In this document: piece by piece, positions 1 to 8,705 of the stretch
Numbering within the stretch: position 1 is the stretch's first letter
Layout: each line of letters begins with the position of its first letter
Origin: Candidatus Parcubacteria bacterium
GTDB taxonomy: Bacteria > Patescibacteriota > Patescibacteriia > CAIXNZ01
Length of the DNA: 32,997 nucleotides
Assembly: GCA_026395755.1 (NCBI GenBank)
Contig: JAPLYC010000023.1
Span: 1-32,997, forward strand
Reading direction: 5' to 3'
Notes under the pieces: model-generated
What the model saw: the letters and a program-made list of their open reading frames with translations, nothing else
Database searches by the model: none
Told to the model about the DNA's origin: nothing
Program-made: the position numbers and the translations under genes

Positions 1-341
1 GGTTTTTGACCGGCACCGCCCGTGGCAACCCAGGTTGCTGATTGCCTGGCAATGTCATTTAAGACCGAAGCCAAAGCAGTATTAAAAAAATATGCGGTTG
101 TTTCATCCAGAGTTTGTAAAAAAGTAAATCTGGCAGCATCACTGACTGATTGAGCAGCTTGTCCGGCTTCTGCTGGTAAATCATTAACGTACCAAAAAGA
201 ACCTTGAACTACCGGTACCCCCCCGGCCAAAACCAGCTTAGGCAAAAACAGCAAAATTCCATAAATGGAAGTAAGGCCTAAAATTAAGGCAAAAATTAAT
301 ATTGATGCTTGAGAATATTTTTTTTCTGCTGATTTAGACAT
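1..341 (-). CDS. Partial secreted/membrane protein (N-terminus only, runs off window); resembles hypothetical proteins near CPR pilus/T4SS-like loci
   Basis: Open minus-strand frame from ATG at 341 to window edge: MSKSAEKKYSQASILIFALILGLTSIYGILLFLPKLVLAGGVPVVQGSFWYVNDLPAEAGQAAQSVSDAARFTFLQTLDETTAYFF...; N-terminal hydrophobic segment. Not in the supplied ORF track because truncated. Confidence 0.65.
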   Translation of the reverse strand, partial: MSKSAEKKYSQASILIFALILGLTSIYGILLFLPKLVLAGGVPVVQGSFWYVNDLPAEAGQAAQSVSDAARFTFLQTLDETTAYFFNTALASVLNDIARQSATWVATGGAGQK

Positions 342-381
342 ATTTTCCAGTTTATTTTTAAATTATTTGCTTATTGGCTTC

Positions 382-1179
382 TTATTGGCTTTGAGTATAA
401 GTACTAACCAAGTCTAAAAAGGCCTGCTGTAAAGTCTGGTCATCGATCTGTTCCAGCATAGCGGGATCAAAACCGCTGGAGATTAATTGTTCCCGTATTT
501 GAGCGGGCGTTAAATTTTTCAATTGCTCCAGCCCCTGAGCTTTTTCTTCCGCAGTCAAATCCTGATTTTGCAGTTGATTTATCATTGACTGAAAATCACT
601 GTTTTGCAACCCAGCTAAACTTTCGTCGCTGGTGCCGTTATAATTTACTGTATTTGAATTTTCATCAAAAGTAGGCGTCGCCGGAAGAAGTTCTTCTAAA
701 GTTGGCATAGACACTGTAGGGCTAGCCTCCTGGCCTGTAGTCGCACAATCCGTGCCTTCAGCGCAATTGGGATTCGTACCGTTAAGAATCTCCTGCTTAT
801 CCCAAACGCCGTCATTATCGGTATCTTCCAGGTAAGGATTGGTTCCGTAAATGTAAATTTCGCTATAATCATCCAGGCCGTCCAGATCACTGTCTTTAGT
901 TTTCAAAGCTTCAGTCTCAAGCAAATTAGTATTATCGTTTAATTGGTTAATATTATATTTATCCTTTATATCGGCTCTGACTATTTTTTGGCGTGATGCA
1001 TAAAAAGGCGATTCCAGGTTTTGCTTAAATTGCATATAACCTAAAACTACCGAAGCCACGGTAATTAAAATCAAAAAAAACACAAAAAACTTCTCCATGG
1101 GCGTTTTTTCGATTTTAGTGGCAATTGCTTCAGTTTTTTCCTCTAAATACTCCTTGATTTTTTCTTCTCCTGGTAGCAT
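382..1179 (-). CDS. Membrane-anchored protein with thrombospondin type 3-like Ca-binding repeats
   Basis: 265-aa ORF; one TM segment near N-terminus (FFVFFLILITVASVVLGYM); DSDLDGLDDYSEIYIYGTNPYLEDTDNDGVWDKQEILNGTNPN repeats. Confidence 0.8.
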   Translation of the reverse strand: MLPGEEKIKEYLEEKTEAIATKIEKTPMEKFFVFFLILITVASVVLGYMQFKQNLESPFYASRQKIVRADIKDKYNINQLNDNTNLLETEALKTKDSDLDGLDDYSEIYIYGTNPYLEDTDNDGVWDKQEILNGTNPNCAEGTDCATTGQEASPTVSMPTLEELLPATPTFDENSNTVNYNGTSDESLAGLQNSDFQSMINQLQNQDLTAEEKAQGLEQLKNLTPAQIREQLISSGFDPAMLEQIDDQTLQQAFLDLVSTYTQSQ

Positions 1180-1238
1180 TTTTTCAGCTAATCTAATTAA
1201 AACTATTGCCTGGCTAAATTATAACACAAATTTGAGTG

Positions 1239-2108
1239 TTAAGCTATAAACTGTTGATAAATATTACCCCAATCTAAAAGGCTTAGATCTTGAGCCCGGC
1301 AGAGCTCCTGTAGCCCTGCTTTTTCCAGCCTGTTTTTGACCTCAGCATTGGTAATTTTGAGTCCGTTGGCCAGATTATTCTGAAGTTGCTTTCTCGGCGA
1401 GGAAAAGCCGATTTTTACCAGTTGCCAAAACCTTTTTTCCTGGTAATTTTGTATTTGAATTTGAGTAAAAATTTGGCTAAATTCAGCAGGAATGTCTGTC
1501 TGACGCAACACAATTTGTAAAATCGCACTATCAACCTTAGGAACCGGAAAAAAACTCTCTTTAGAGACTATATTGATTAGCTGAGGCTGACCATAATACT
1601 GTACAGAAATGGCTAAAATACTCATCTCACCCGGTTTAGCCACAATTTTTTCCGCCACTTCCTTTTGAACCAGGATAACCATTTCCCGGGGCTTGGGATC
1701 ATAGCTTAAAAACTTCTGCAAGATCGGTTTGGTAATGGCATAGGGCAGATTTGCCACCAACTTATATTTTTTAGATCCCAGTTTTTCCGCCAGCTGTTCG
1801 TTTTTTATTTTCAGAATATCGCCTTCAAGCAATTCCCAGTTACTAACGCCTTTAAATTTACGCTTTATATAAAAAACCAGCCGCGTATCCAGCTCCACGC
1901 TTAAAACTTTTTTACCGGTTTTAATTAATTCCTGGGTCAGCACGCCAAAGCCCGGCCCAATTTCCAAAACATAATCTTCGGGACTCAAATCAGCCGTGGC
2001 CATAATTTTTGCCAAGACATTATCATCAATTAAAAAATTTTGTCCTTTACCTTTGCTGGGCTTAAGGCCATAATCGTTAATTAATTTTTTTATTTCATCG
2101 ATAGACAT
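1239..2108 (-). CDS. rsmA: 16S rRNA (adenine1518/1519-N6)-dimethyltransferase RsmA/KsgA
   Basis: GQNFLIDDNVLAKI, VLEIGPGFGVLTQEL, VANLPYAITKPIL, FFPVPKVDSAIL, GFSSPRKQLQNNL motifs. Start placed at internal ATG (MSIDEIKKLINDYG...); the ORF-track extension to 2258 is translated palindromic repeat. Confidence 0.95.
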   Translation of the reverse strand: MSIDEIKKLINDYGLKPSKGKGQNFLIDDNVLAKIMATADLSPEDYVLEIGPGFGVLTQELIKTGKKVLSVELDTRLVFYIKRKFKGVSNWELLEGDILKIKNEQLAEKLGSKKYKLVANLPYAITKPILQKFLSYDPKPREMVILVQKEVAEKIVAKPGEMSILAISVQYYGQPQLINIVSKESFFPVPKVDSAILQIVLRQTDIPAEFSQIFTQIQIQNYQEKRFWQLVKIGFSSPRKQLQNNLANGLKITNAEVKNRLEKAGLQELCRAQDLSLLDWGNIYQQFIA

Positions 2109-2117
2109 AAATTTATC

Positions 2118-2277
2118 TGGGAAAAAAGGCCTCCTCTTGTCACCCTGAGCATAGTCGAAAGGGTGGCGCCGTCGGTGTCTATGGTTCAGTTCGGCTTTGC
2201 TCACTGTAAACTCGTAAAGCTTGCCCTGAGCTGAGCCGAAGGGCTCACCATGACACAAGAGGAGGCCTTTTTTCCCA
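2118..2277. repeat. 160-bp composite palindromic element with perfect 23-bp terminal inverted repeats and internal REP-like hairpins
   Basis: TGGGAAAAAAGGCCTCCTCTTGT (2118-2140) is the exact reverse complement of ACAAGAGGAGGCCTTTTTTCCCA (2255-2277); internal CACCCTgagcatagtcgaaAGGGTG (2141-2165) and GCCCTgagctgagccgaAGGGC. Confidence 0.9.
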
Positions 2278-2281
2278 CGCC

Positions 2282-2635
2282 TTATTCCTTCTCAATTTCG
2301 GCCTTCGTACTTCGGACTTCATCACCTAAAGCCGCTTTTCTCACCACTTTAGTCACATCCTTTTCCACCTTATCCAATTTCACCAAAGCCCGAAACATCA
2401 GATAAAAAAGAATTAAAATGGCAATATAAATAACCAGATCAACTCCCCTGCCCACTCCCACCCAACTGGCCGCATAGGAAGTTACATCCGGAAACAAAAC
2501 TAAAAATGCGGTAATAAACCAAAAAATCGTCCAGAGAATAAATTCATGCAAGGAAATATTTTTATCCTTATAGCGCATGGCAACTTTAATAACCGCAAAC
2601 AAAACGAACAGAATTAAGATGATTTTGATTAACAT
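2282..2635 (-). CDS. DUF2304-like small membrane protein
   Basis: 117 aa; MLIKIILILFVLFAVIKVAMRYKDKNISLHEFILWTIFWFITAFLVLFPDVTSYAASWVGVGRGVDLVIYIAILILFYLMFRALVKLDKVEKDVTKVVRKAAL pattern. Confidence 0.8.
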   Translation of the reverse strand: MLIKIILILFVLFAVIKVAMRYKDKNISLHEFILWTIFWFITAFLVLFPDVTSYAASWVGVGRGVDLVIYIAILILFYLMFRALVKLDKVEKDVTKVVRKAALGDEVRSTKAEIEKE

Positions 2636-2647
2636 ATTATTGATTTA

Positions 2648-2754
2648 TAAGGGAATAAGAGCTAGAAGAGCTATAAGGAGATAAGGGAAATATTTACCGT
2701 ATTCCCTTATTCACTTATTTCCCATTTAGCTCCTATAGCTCCTCTTCCCTTATT
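2648..2754. repeat. Imperfect long inverted repeat in intergenic region
   Basis: ATAAGGGAATAAGAGCTAGAAGAGCTATAAGGAGATAAGGGAA on the left resembles the reverse complement of the right side (ATAAGGGAAGAGGAGCTATAGGAGCTAAATGGGAAATAAGTGAATAAGGGAATA). Confidence 0.65.
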
Positions 2755-3424
2755 TTCGGATGATCTTCGCCAGCACAAGGTCACGGATAATCCTCAAACC
2801 GCTTCCAAACCTCTGCCCGTATTCATGATATAAGATTTCAACCGGCACTTCCTGATATTTAAGATTATTCTGCCGGACTAAATCCAGAATCTCCGTGGCA
2901 TGAGCCATACCGTCCTGGGTAATTTCAATTTTTTCCGCAGCACTTTTTGAAAGCACGCGAAAACCGCAATGCGCATCGCTTAATTTAATGCCGGTAAAGA
3001 GCCAATTAAATATTCGGGCCGGAAAATGGATGAAATTTTTTTTTGTCCAGGGGATTTGGGAATTTTTATTTAAAAAACGGGAGCCAAAAACCACCTCTGC
3101 CTTATTTTCCACAATCGGCTCAATTACTTTGACAATATCCTTAACCTGCATCTGGCCGTCAGCGTCAAAATGCACAACAATTTCCGCGCCCTGCCTTAAA
3201 GCAAACTCCGTCCCGGTCTGCAAAGCCGCACCCTGTCCCCGATTAATAAAATGGCGCAGTAAATTAACATTTAAATTTTTTACAACTTCAAACGTATTGT
3301 CAGTTGAGCAATCGTCAACAACTACAATACTGGAGGTAATTTCTTTCAATTGAGAAATTACTCCGCTGATATTTTTTCCCTCATTGTATGCTGGAATCAC
3401 GATCCAGACTTTGTCATTTAGCAT
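2750..3424 (-). CDS. Glycosyltransferase family 2 (dolichyl/polyprenyl-phosphate hexose transferase-like)
   Basis: VWIVIPAYNEGKNISGVI...VVDDCSTDNT...RGQGAALQTG...VVHFDADGQM...SRF...DAHCGFRVLS. Confidence 0.92.
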   Translation of the reverse strand: MLNDKVWIVIPAYNEGKNISGVISQLKEITSSIVVVDDCSTDNTFEVVKNLNVNLLRHFINRGQGAALQTGTEFALRQGAEIVVHFDADGQMQVKDIVKVIEPIVENKAEVVFGSRFLNKNSQIPWTKKNFIHFPARIFNWLFTGIKLSDAHCGFRVLSKSAAEKIEITQDGMAHATEILDLVRQNNLKYQEVPVEILYHEYGQRFGSGLRIIRDLVLAKIIRK

Positions 3425-4361
3425 AATTTTCTTTAAACCAATTAACTGTTAACTTTATACCGTCAGCCAAAGCTGTTTCCGACTGCCAACCAAGTTCATT
3501 TTTAATTTTAGTGATAGCTAAACAGCTGGTCTTTTGTTCGCCAAGCATGGCTGGCCCGTGCTTTTCCTCAATTTTCTTATCTGGAAAATTTGATGAAACT
3601 AATTGAAATATCTGATTGACATCAGTTTGTTTTTCAGTGGCGACATTATAAATTCCAATCGGCTCATTTTTCATGGCAGCCAAATTGGCCCTGACCACAT
3701 CAGCCACAAAAACATAATCGCGCGTTTGTTTGCCTTCGCCATTTATAACCGGCTGTTCGCCTTTAAGTATCTTCGTGATAAAGATAGAAACCACGCCAGC
3801 CTCAGCCAGACTGTTTTGCCGCGGCCCGTAAACATTGGCATAACGTAAAATTGTGTAATTTAAATTAAATACCTGCTGATAATAATGTAAATAATTTTCA
3901 ATGGTTAATTTGGCGACTCCGTAAGGGCTGATCGGTTTGGCCAGATATGTTTCCGGCGTAGGCACAATGTCGGCATCGCCGTATAAGGCACCGCCGGTTG
4001 AAGAAAAAATGATTTTCTTGACCTTGTATTTCTTACAGTTTTCCAAGATATTCAAACCGCCTAAAATATTAGCTTTGGCGTCAAAAATCGGATCTTCCAC
4101 TGATTTACGCAAATTAATCTGCGCCGCAGTATGAAAAACACAATCAAAAGCATTGGCTTTAAATAAATCCTCAACCTGCTGATCCTGAATGTCCATTTCA
4201 AAAAATTTGGCCTGGGGATTTATATTCTGTTTTTGCCCGGTAGATAAATTATCAATTATAAAAACCTCATGCCCCTCCCCGATCAAAGTATCAACCAAAT
4301 GCGAACCAATAAACCCGGCTCCACCCGTTACTAAAATTTTTTCTTCTTTCCTATTATTCAT
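3414..4361 (-). CDS. NAD-dependent epimerase/dehydratase (UDP-glucose 4-epimerase-like, extended SDR)
   Basis: ILVTGGAGFIGSHLVDTL Rossmann motif; SSTGGALYG; SPYGVAKLTIENYL (YxxxK); LRYANVYGPRQ. Confidence 0.93.
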   Translation of the reverse strand: MNNRKEEKILVTGGAGFIGSHLVDTLIGEGHEVFIIDNLSTGQKQNINPQAKFFEMDIQDQQVEDLFKANAFDCVFHTAAQINLRKSVEDPIFDAKANILGGLNILENCKKYKVKKIIFSSTGGALYGDADIVPTPETYLAKPISPYGVAKLTIENYLHYYQQVFNLNYTILRYANVYGPRQNSLAEAGVVSIFITKILKGEQPVINGEGKQTRDYVFVADVVRANLAAMKNEPIGIYNVATEKQTDVNQIFQLVSSNFPDKKIEEKHGPAMLGEQKTSCLAITKIKNELGWQSETALADGIKLTVNWFKENYAK

Positions 4362-4366
4362 ATTTC

Positions 4367-4738
4367 TTAGGCCTTATTTTTTCTGGCTGCTTCAATAATC
4401 AATAAGATTATGCCGGCAGGAAAAGCAGTGAAAATTCCCAAAACACATATTATACCTAAAACACCCAAAACAACATTTACAATCTTAGCAACTGCTAGTC
4501 CAAGACTCGGCTGGGCTGTCAATTCAGCCACACCATTTACCACATCTGGAGTTGAGCCTGCTATTATCGCCTGCAAAATAAAAGTTATAATTGCATAGAG
4601 TAATAATATGGCAATCAATCCGGCAAATGGAGCTATTATTAAAATTAATCCCAGTTTTTTTAGAGCTTTTTTGGGCGGTAAAGTTGGCTGTACTTGGCCA
4701 GCCTCAGGCATGGGAACATATTGACTTTGCTGATCCAT
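4367..4738 (-). CDS. Hypothetical membrane protein with two predicted TM segments
   Basis: 123 aa; LGLILIIAPFAGLIAILLLYAIITFILQAII and AKIVNVVLGVLGIICVLGIFTAFPAGIILLII; no family recognised. Confidence 0.65.
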   Translation of the reverse strand: MDQQSQYVPMPEAGQVQPTLPPKKALKKLGLILIIAPFAGLIAILLLYAIITFILQAIIAGSTPDVVNGVAELTAQPSLGLAVAKIVNVVLGVLGIICVLGIFTAFPAGIILLIIEAARKNKA

Positions 4739-4755
4739 AATTTTAAAATTAATTA

Positions 4756-5874
4756 TTAATTCTTCGGGCTTCGGACTTCGGACTTCATCTTCAAAAACGC
4801 TTCCACAAAACCATTCAACTTCCCGTCTAAAACTCCTTCCACATCGCTTTCCTCAAATTCAGTCCGGTGATCTTTTACCAGATGATAAGGCTGTAAAATA
4901 TAGGAACGGATCTGATTGCCCCAGACAGCTTCGGTAAATTCACCGCGCAATTGCTTTTTATCAGCTTCAGCTTTGGTCTCGGCCAGTACTTGGAGTTTAG
5001 ATTTCAAAATTTTCATGGCCCGTTCCTTATTCTGCACCTGCGATCTTTCTGTCTGGCAGGTAACCACAATTTTTGAAGGTAAATGGGTAATGCGCACAGC
5101 GGTTTCAGTTTTCTGCACATTCTGGCCGCCATGGCCGGAGGCACGGAAAGTATCGATTCTCAAATCTTCGGACCTAATTTCAATTTTTAAATCCTCTTCA
5201 ATTTCCGGAATCACTTCCACCAAGGCAAAAGAAGTGTGGCGCATGGCTTCAGCATCAAATGGCGAAATCCTAACTAAACGATGAACGCCATGTTCTGATT
5301 TTAAATTGCCGAAAGCATAACTGCCGCGAACTTCTATAACCACGCTTTTAATCCCGGCTTCGGAACCGGTAACCTTATCAATTATTTCAGTTTTAAATCC
5401 TTTCTGATCGCAATAGCGCAAGTACATGCGTAAAAGCATTTCCGCCCAATCCATAGCATCAACTCCGCCCGTACCCGCGTGAATCGCCAGAATGGCATTA
5501 TTTTTATCATGCTTGCCTGAAAACAAAAGATAAAATTCTAAATCGCCAAACTTCTTTTCTAGCTCAGAATACTTTCCTTCAATTTCCTCCCGGAAATCAA
5601 CCGACTGATCTTTGGCATCCAGTTGCGCCATTTCTAAAAGCTCCTCAATGTCCTGTTTTATTTTCTGCCAGGTCACAATTTCGTTTTTTAAGTCACTTGC
5701 CTTCTGGCTGACAGCTTTAGCCTGATTCTGATCCTGCCAAAAATCTTTGGCTCCCATTTGTACTTCCAAGTCCTTAAGTTCGGCCATTTTTTTATCAATC
5801 TCAAGAAAGCCCCACGACTCCCTAATTTTTCGCTGTAATTCCTTAATTTTTGAAACTAATTCTGATTCTTTCAT
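4756..5874 (-). CDS. prfB: Peptide chain release factor 2
   Basis: SGHGGQNVQKTETAVRITHLP (GGQ), VRISPFDAEAMRHTSFALVEV (SPF codon-recognition motif), AGTGGVDAMDWAEMLLRMYLRY. Single frame, no programmed frameshift needed. Confidence 0.95.
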   Translation of the reverse strand: MKESELVSKIKELQRKIRESWGFLEIDKKMAELKDLEVQMGAKDFWQDQNQAKAVSQKASDLKNEIVTWQKIKQDIEELLEMAQLDAKDQSVDFREEIEGKYSELEKKFGDLEFYLLFSGKHDKNNAILAIHAGTGGVDAMDWAEMLLRMYLRYCDQKGFKTEIIDKVTGSEAGIKSVVIEVRGSYAFGNLKSEHGVHRLVRISPFDAEAMRHTSFALVEVIPEIEEDLKIEIRSEDLRIDTFRASGHGGQNVQKTETAVRITHLPSKIVVTCQTERSQVQNKERAMKILKSKLQVLAETKAEADKKQLRGEFTEAVWGNQIRSYILQPYHLVKDHRTEFEESDVEGVLDGKLNGFVEAFLKMKSEVRSPKN

Positions 5875-5924
5875 ATAACCTTAGTTTAGCAAAATAAATT
5901 GTGTTTGAAAAGCCCAAACATCAA

Positions 5925-5952
5925 GAAAAGAAGCCCGTTTTTAGCGGGCTCC
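5925..5952 (-). terminator. Intrinsic terminator downstream of the htrA-like gene
   Basis: Minus strand: AGCCCG-CTAAAAA-CGGGCT followed by TCTTTTCTT; 16 bp past the stop at 5968. Confidence 0.75.
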
Positions 5953-5967
5953 ATATTATTAAATTTA

Positions 5968-7269
5968 TTACTTTTCTTCCGGCCGTTCAATTAATTTCGC
6001 CTTAACCGTCTTTTCACCGTCTTTGTGGAAAATCTTCAATTCCACTTCATCTCCCGGCGCATACTTGGCCAGCATACGGGCCAAGGAATGACTGTCATCA
6101 ATTTTCTGGCCGTTAATTTCCAAAATTATATCATTGGCTACTATTCCAGCCTTATCTGCCGGCGAGCCCGGCACCACTGCAATATCCGCGGCTGTTTGTC
6201 CCTGGCTGATTAAAGCGCCATAATCGTATTTTAAATTATTGGCCTTGGATATCTGAGAATCGATAATACTATAACGCACTCCCAAAAACGGCCTGACAAT
6301 TTTTCCGTTTTTCTGAACGCTGTCAATCACCTGTTTAACATCATTAATGGGAATGGCAAACCCCAGCAATTGACCTGATTGAGAAATAGCCGTATTAACG
6401 CCGATCACTTCGCCCTTTATATTTAAAAGCGGTCCGCCGGAATTACCGGGATTAATGGCCGCATCAGTCTGAATCGCTGTTTCCAACACTTCTGAAAAAC
6501 CCTGATTGCCTCCGGCTTCAATGCGACGGTTAATGCCGCTAATAATGCCACGAGTGACTGAATTTTGAAATTGCGCCAAAGAATTGCCTATGGCAATCAC
6601 AGTCTGCCCAATCTGAATGTTATCCGAGTCGCCCAAAGTAACAGGCTTTAAATCCTTGGCCTCAATTTTCAAAACTGCTAAATCATAAAGCGGATCGCGA
6701 GCCAAAACTTTGGCATCATACTTAGTCCCGTCATTAGTAACTACCGTATATGTCGCCTGCTCATCAGCCACCACATGTTTATTGGTCAAAATTAATCCGT
6801 CAGCCGAAACAATAAAACCGCTGCCGCCGCCGACTTCCTGCGTCTGATTTTCCTGGCCCTTGGGGATTTGGGGTTCTTGTTGTGATTGAAACGGCCAGCC
6901 AAACTGAAAATATTGGTCAAATTGAGTAGGCCCAGTTGAACTATAAATCTGTTTAAGTGTTTTGGAAATAACAATACTGACAACAGATGGCTGAACATCT
7001 TTAACCACCCTGATTGTATCTGATTCCAAATTACTTTCAATCACTGTTTCCTTGGCCACATTTTGAATTGTCGCCTGCCCGTTATTCTGGCCTAAAACAA
7101 AGCCAAACTTGTCCAAATTTTTCATAACAATAAGCGTGGCTGCACCGCCGGAGACAGAGCCCAAAACCAAACTCAAAACCACTGCTATAATTATAATTTT
7201 GGCTGGCCAATCCCTTTTAAGTGCCGGGGTTTTAACCTGGTCAAAATTATTTTGTTCGCTTAATAACAT
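5968..7269 (-). CDS. HtrA/DegP-like trypsin-like serine protease with PDZ domain (S1C), membrane-anchored
   Basis: Triad LTNKHVV, DPLYDLAVLKI, NPGNSGGPLLN; PDZ region VVPGSPADKAGIVANDIILEINGQKI; N-terminal TM. Confidence 0.95.
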   Translation of the reverse strand: MLLSEQNNFDQVKTPALKRDWPAKIIIIAVVLSLVLGSVSGGAATLIVMKNLDKFGFVLGQNNGQATIQNVAKETVIESNLESDTIRVVKDVQPSVVSIVISKTLKQIYSSTGPTQFDQYFQFGWPFQSQQEPQIPKGQENQTQEVGGGSGFIVSADGLILTNKHVVADEQATYTVVTNDGTKYDAKVLARDPLYDLAVLKIEAKDLKPVTLGDSDNIQIGQTVIAIGNSLAQFQNSVTRGIISGINRRIEAGGNQGFSEVLETAIQTDAAINPGNSGGPLLNIKGEVIGVNTAISQSGQLLGFAIPINDVKQVIDSVQKNGKIVRPFLGVRYSIIDSQISKANNLKYDYGALISQGQTAADIAVVPGSPADKAGIVANDIILEINGQKIDDSHSLARMLAKYAPGDEVELKIFHKDGEKTVKAKLIERPEEK

Positions 7270-7317
7270 ATATTTTATCCTTTAACCACCTGGGGCAAGG
7301 CTCAAGTGGCCTAAATA

Positions 7318-7346
7318 AAGACAGGAAAAAATAATTTCCTGTCCTT
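7318..7346 (-). terminator. Intrinsic terminator downstream of zinc-ribbon gene
   Basis: Minus strand GACAGGAAA-TTATTT-TTTCCTGTC followed by TTTATTT. Confidence 0.75.
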
Positions 7347-7366
7347 ATCTAAAGTATTTGAAATGC

Positions 7367-7624
7367 TTAAGAAATCAAATCGTCTTTCTCCTCCGGTTTT
7401 TCTTCTAGTGTCGCAGGCGCGGCTGGAGCAACGGGTTGCTCTGGTTTAACTGGCTCAGCTGGTTTCACTGGCTGTGCAGCCATGGCTGATTCGGCTGGTT
7501 TTTCAGCTTCGCATTTATTGCAAATTTCCGGATTTTTCTCTGAAGGCTTGATCCCTAATAATTTGCCGATAGTGTTGTACAAAAAACCTTCCAAGGGCGC
7601 CCCGCATTTTTGGCACTTTTTCAT
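7367..7624 (-). CDS. Small zinc-ribbon protein with Pro/Ala-rich tail
   Basis: MKKCQKCGAPLEGF...ICNKCEAEKP (two CxxC) then PVKPAEPVKPEQPVAPAAPA. Confidence 0.65.
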   Translation of the reverse strand: MKKCQKCGAPLEGFLYNTIGKLLGIKPSEKNPEICNKCEAEKPAESAMAAQPVKPAEPVKPEQPVAPAAPATLEEKPEEKDDLIS

Positions 7625-7666
7625 AAGACTTTCCTTTCACGCTAAAACCAATAAAATTTCAGCGCA

Positions 7667-7969
7667 TTAAAAGTGGTAAAGACACTTAGCCAAATTGGCT
7701 ACTTTTCCCCTCTCTATTCTTATGCCTTCATTTTGCAACAGCTGAAGTTTTTTGGCAAGTCCCCGGGCATATCCGCCGAGTGCGCCGTTTGATTTGATAA
7801 CGCGATGACAAGGTACTTTAATTAACCTCGGATTTTTCGATAAAGCATTACCCACGGCCCGAGCCAGAGCTTTATCTCCCAACCTTATGGCTAAAAGTTG
7901 ATAGGTGCTGACCTTGCCTTTGGGAATTTTTTTTACCAAAGATAGGACCTGATTTTCAAATATCGTCAT
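7667..7969 (-). CDS. MGMT/Ogt-like methylated-DNA--protein-cysteine methyltransferase (DNA-binding domain only)
   Basis: KIPKGKVSTYQLLA...ARAVGNALSKNP...KVPCHRVIKSNGALGGYARGLAKKLQLLQNEGI; PCHRV active site retained, about 100 aa. Confidence 0.9.
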   Translation of the reverse strand: MTIFENQVLSLVKKIPKGKVSTYQLLAIRLGDKALARAVGNALSKNPRLIKVPCHRVIKSNGALGGYARGLAKKLQLLQNEGIRIERGKVANLAKCLYHF

Positions 7970-8009
7970 TTTTCATAAAAGTCTAATACTTATTATAATA
8001 CAAACTTGA

Positions 8010-8705
8010 TTAATTTCTTATTTCACATTGCCCGACATATTTAGCGGCAATCTGCCTTAAATTTTCCAGCTCCTTTTCCGTAAAGCAATTATCTTCTCTT
8101 AATTTTGGGTCTAGAGTCTTTTGATTACGAAAATTCTGTAAATAATACTTTTTTGCGCCAGAGATCATCTGTCCGATTTTTTCCATTTCAGCGCTATTGT
8201 GGAATCTGGGCAAAACCGTGGTGCGAAATTCATAACCCATGCCGCTGGCCATTATCAATTTTATACTTTGTAAAATATTATTAAAATCAGACGCGGTTTT
8301 CGTTACCAGCCCATAATTTTCCAAAGAAGCTTTGATATCCATGGCAATATAATCAACCAAATGCTCATCTAAAATTTCTTGCAGCAACGAAAAATTTAAA
8401 CCATTGGTATCCAATTTAATGGCAAAGCCCAAGTCCTTAATTTGGCGTAGAAATTCCGGCAATTCCTGATGAATTAAAGGCTCGCCGCCGCTGACGCAGA
8501 CTCCATCCAGCAATCCCTGCCTATTCTTTAAAAAATCAAAAAATTCCTGTTCGGAAATTGTTTCTTGTCCGGGTTTAATTTCCACAATTTGCGGATTATG
8601 GCAAAAGCCGCAACGAAAATTACAGCCAGCCAAAAATACCGCGGCAGCCACTTTACCCGGATAATCCATTAAAGTCATTTTTTGCAGACCGGCAATCTTA
8701 ATCAT
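8010..8705 (-). CDS. nrdG: Anaerobic ribonucleoside-triphosphate reductase activating protein (radical SAM)
   Basis: MTLMDYPGKVAAAVFLAGCNFRCGFCHNPQIV (CxxxCxxC); VCVSGGEPLIH; LDTNGLNF; third gene of nrdR-nrdD-nrdG cluster. Confidence 0.9.
   Translation of the reverse strand: MIKIAGLQKMTLMDYPGKVAAAVFLAGCNFRCGFCHNPQIVEIKPGQETISEQEFFDFLKNRQGLLDGVCVSGGEPLIHQELPEFLRQIKDLGFAIKLDTNGLNFSLLQEILDEHLVDYIAMDIKASLENYGLVTKTASDFNNILQSIKLIMASGMGYEFRTTVLPRFHNSAEMEKIGQMISGAKKYYLQNFRNQKTLDPKLREDNCFTEKELENLRQIAAKYVGQCEIRN

Noticed and set aside
2109-2258. N-terminal extension of RsmA in the ORF track (MCHGEPFGSAQGKLYEF...FDYAQGD)
   Set aside because: It is translation of the palindromic repeat element; true RsmA starts at MSIDEIKKLIND.
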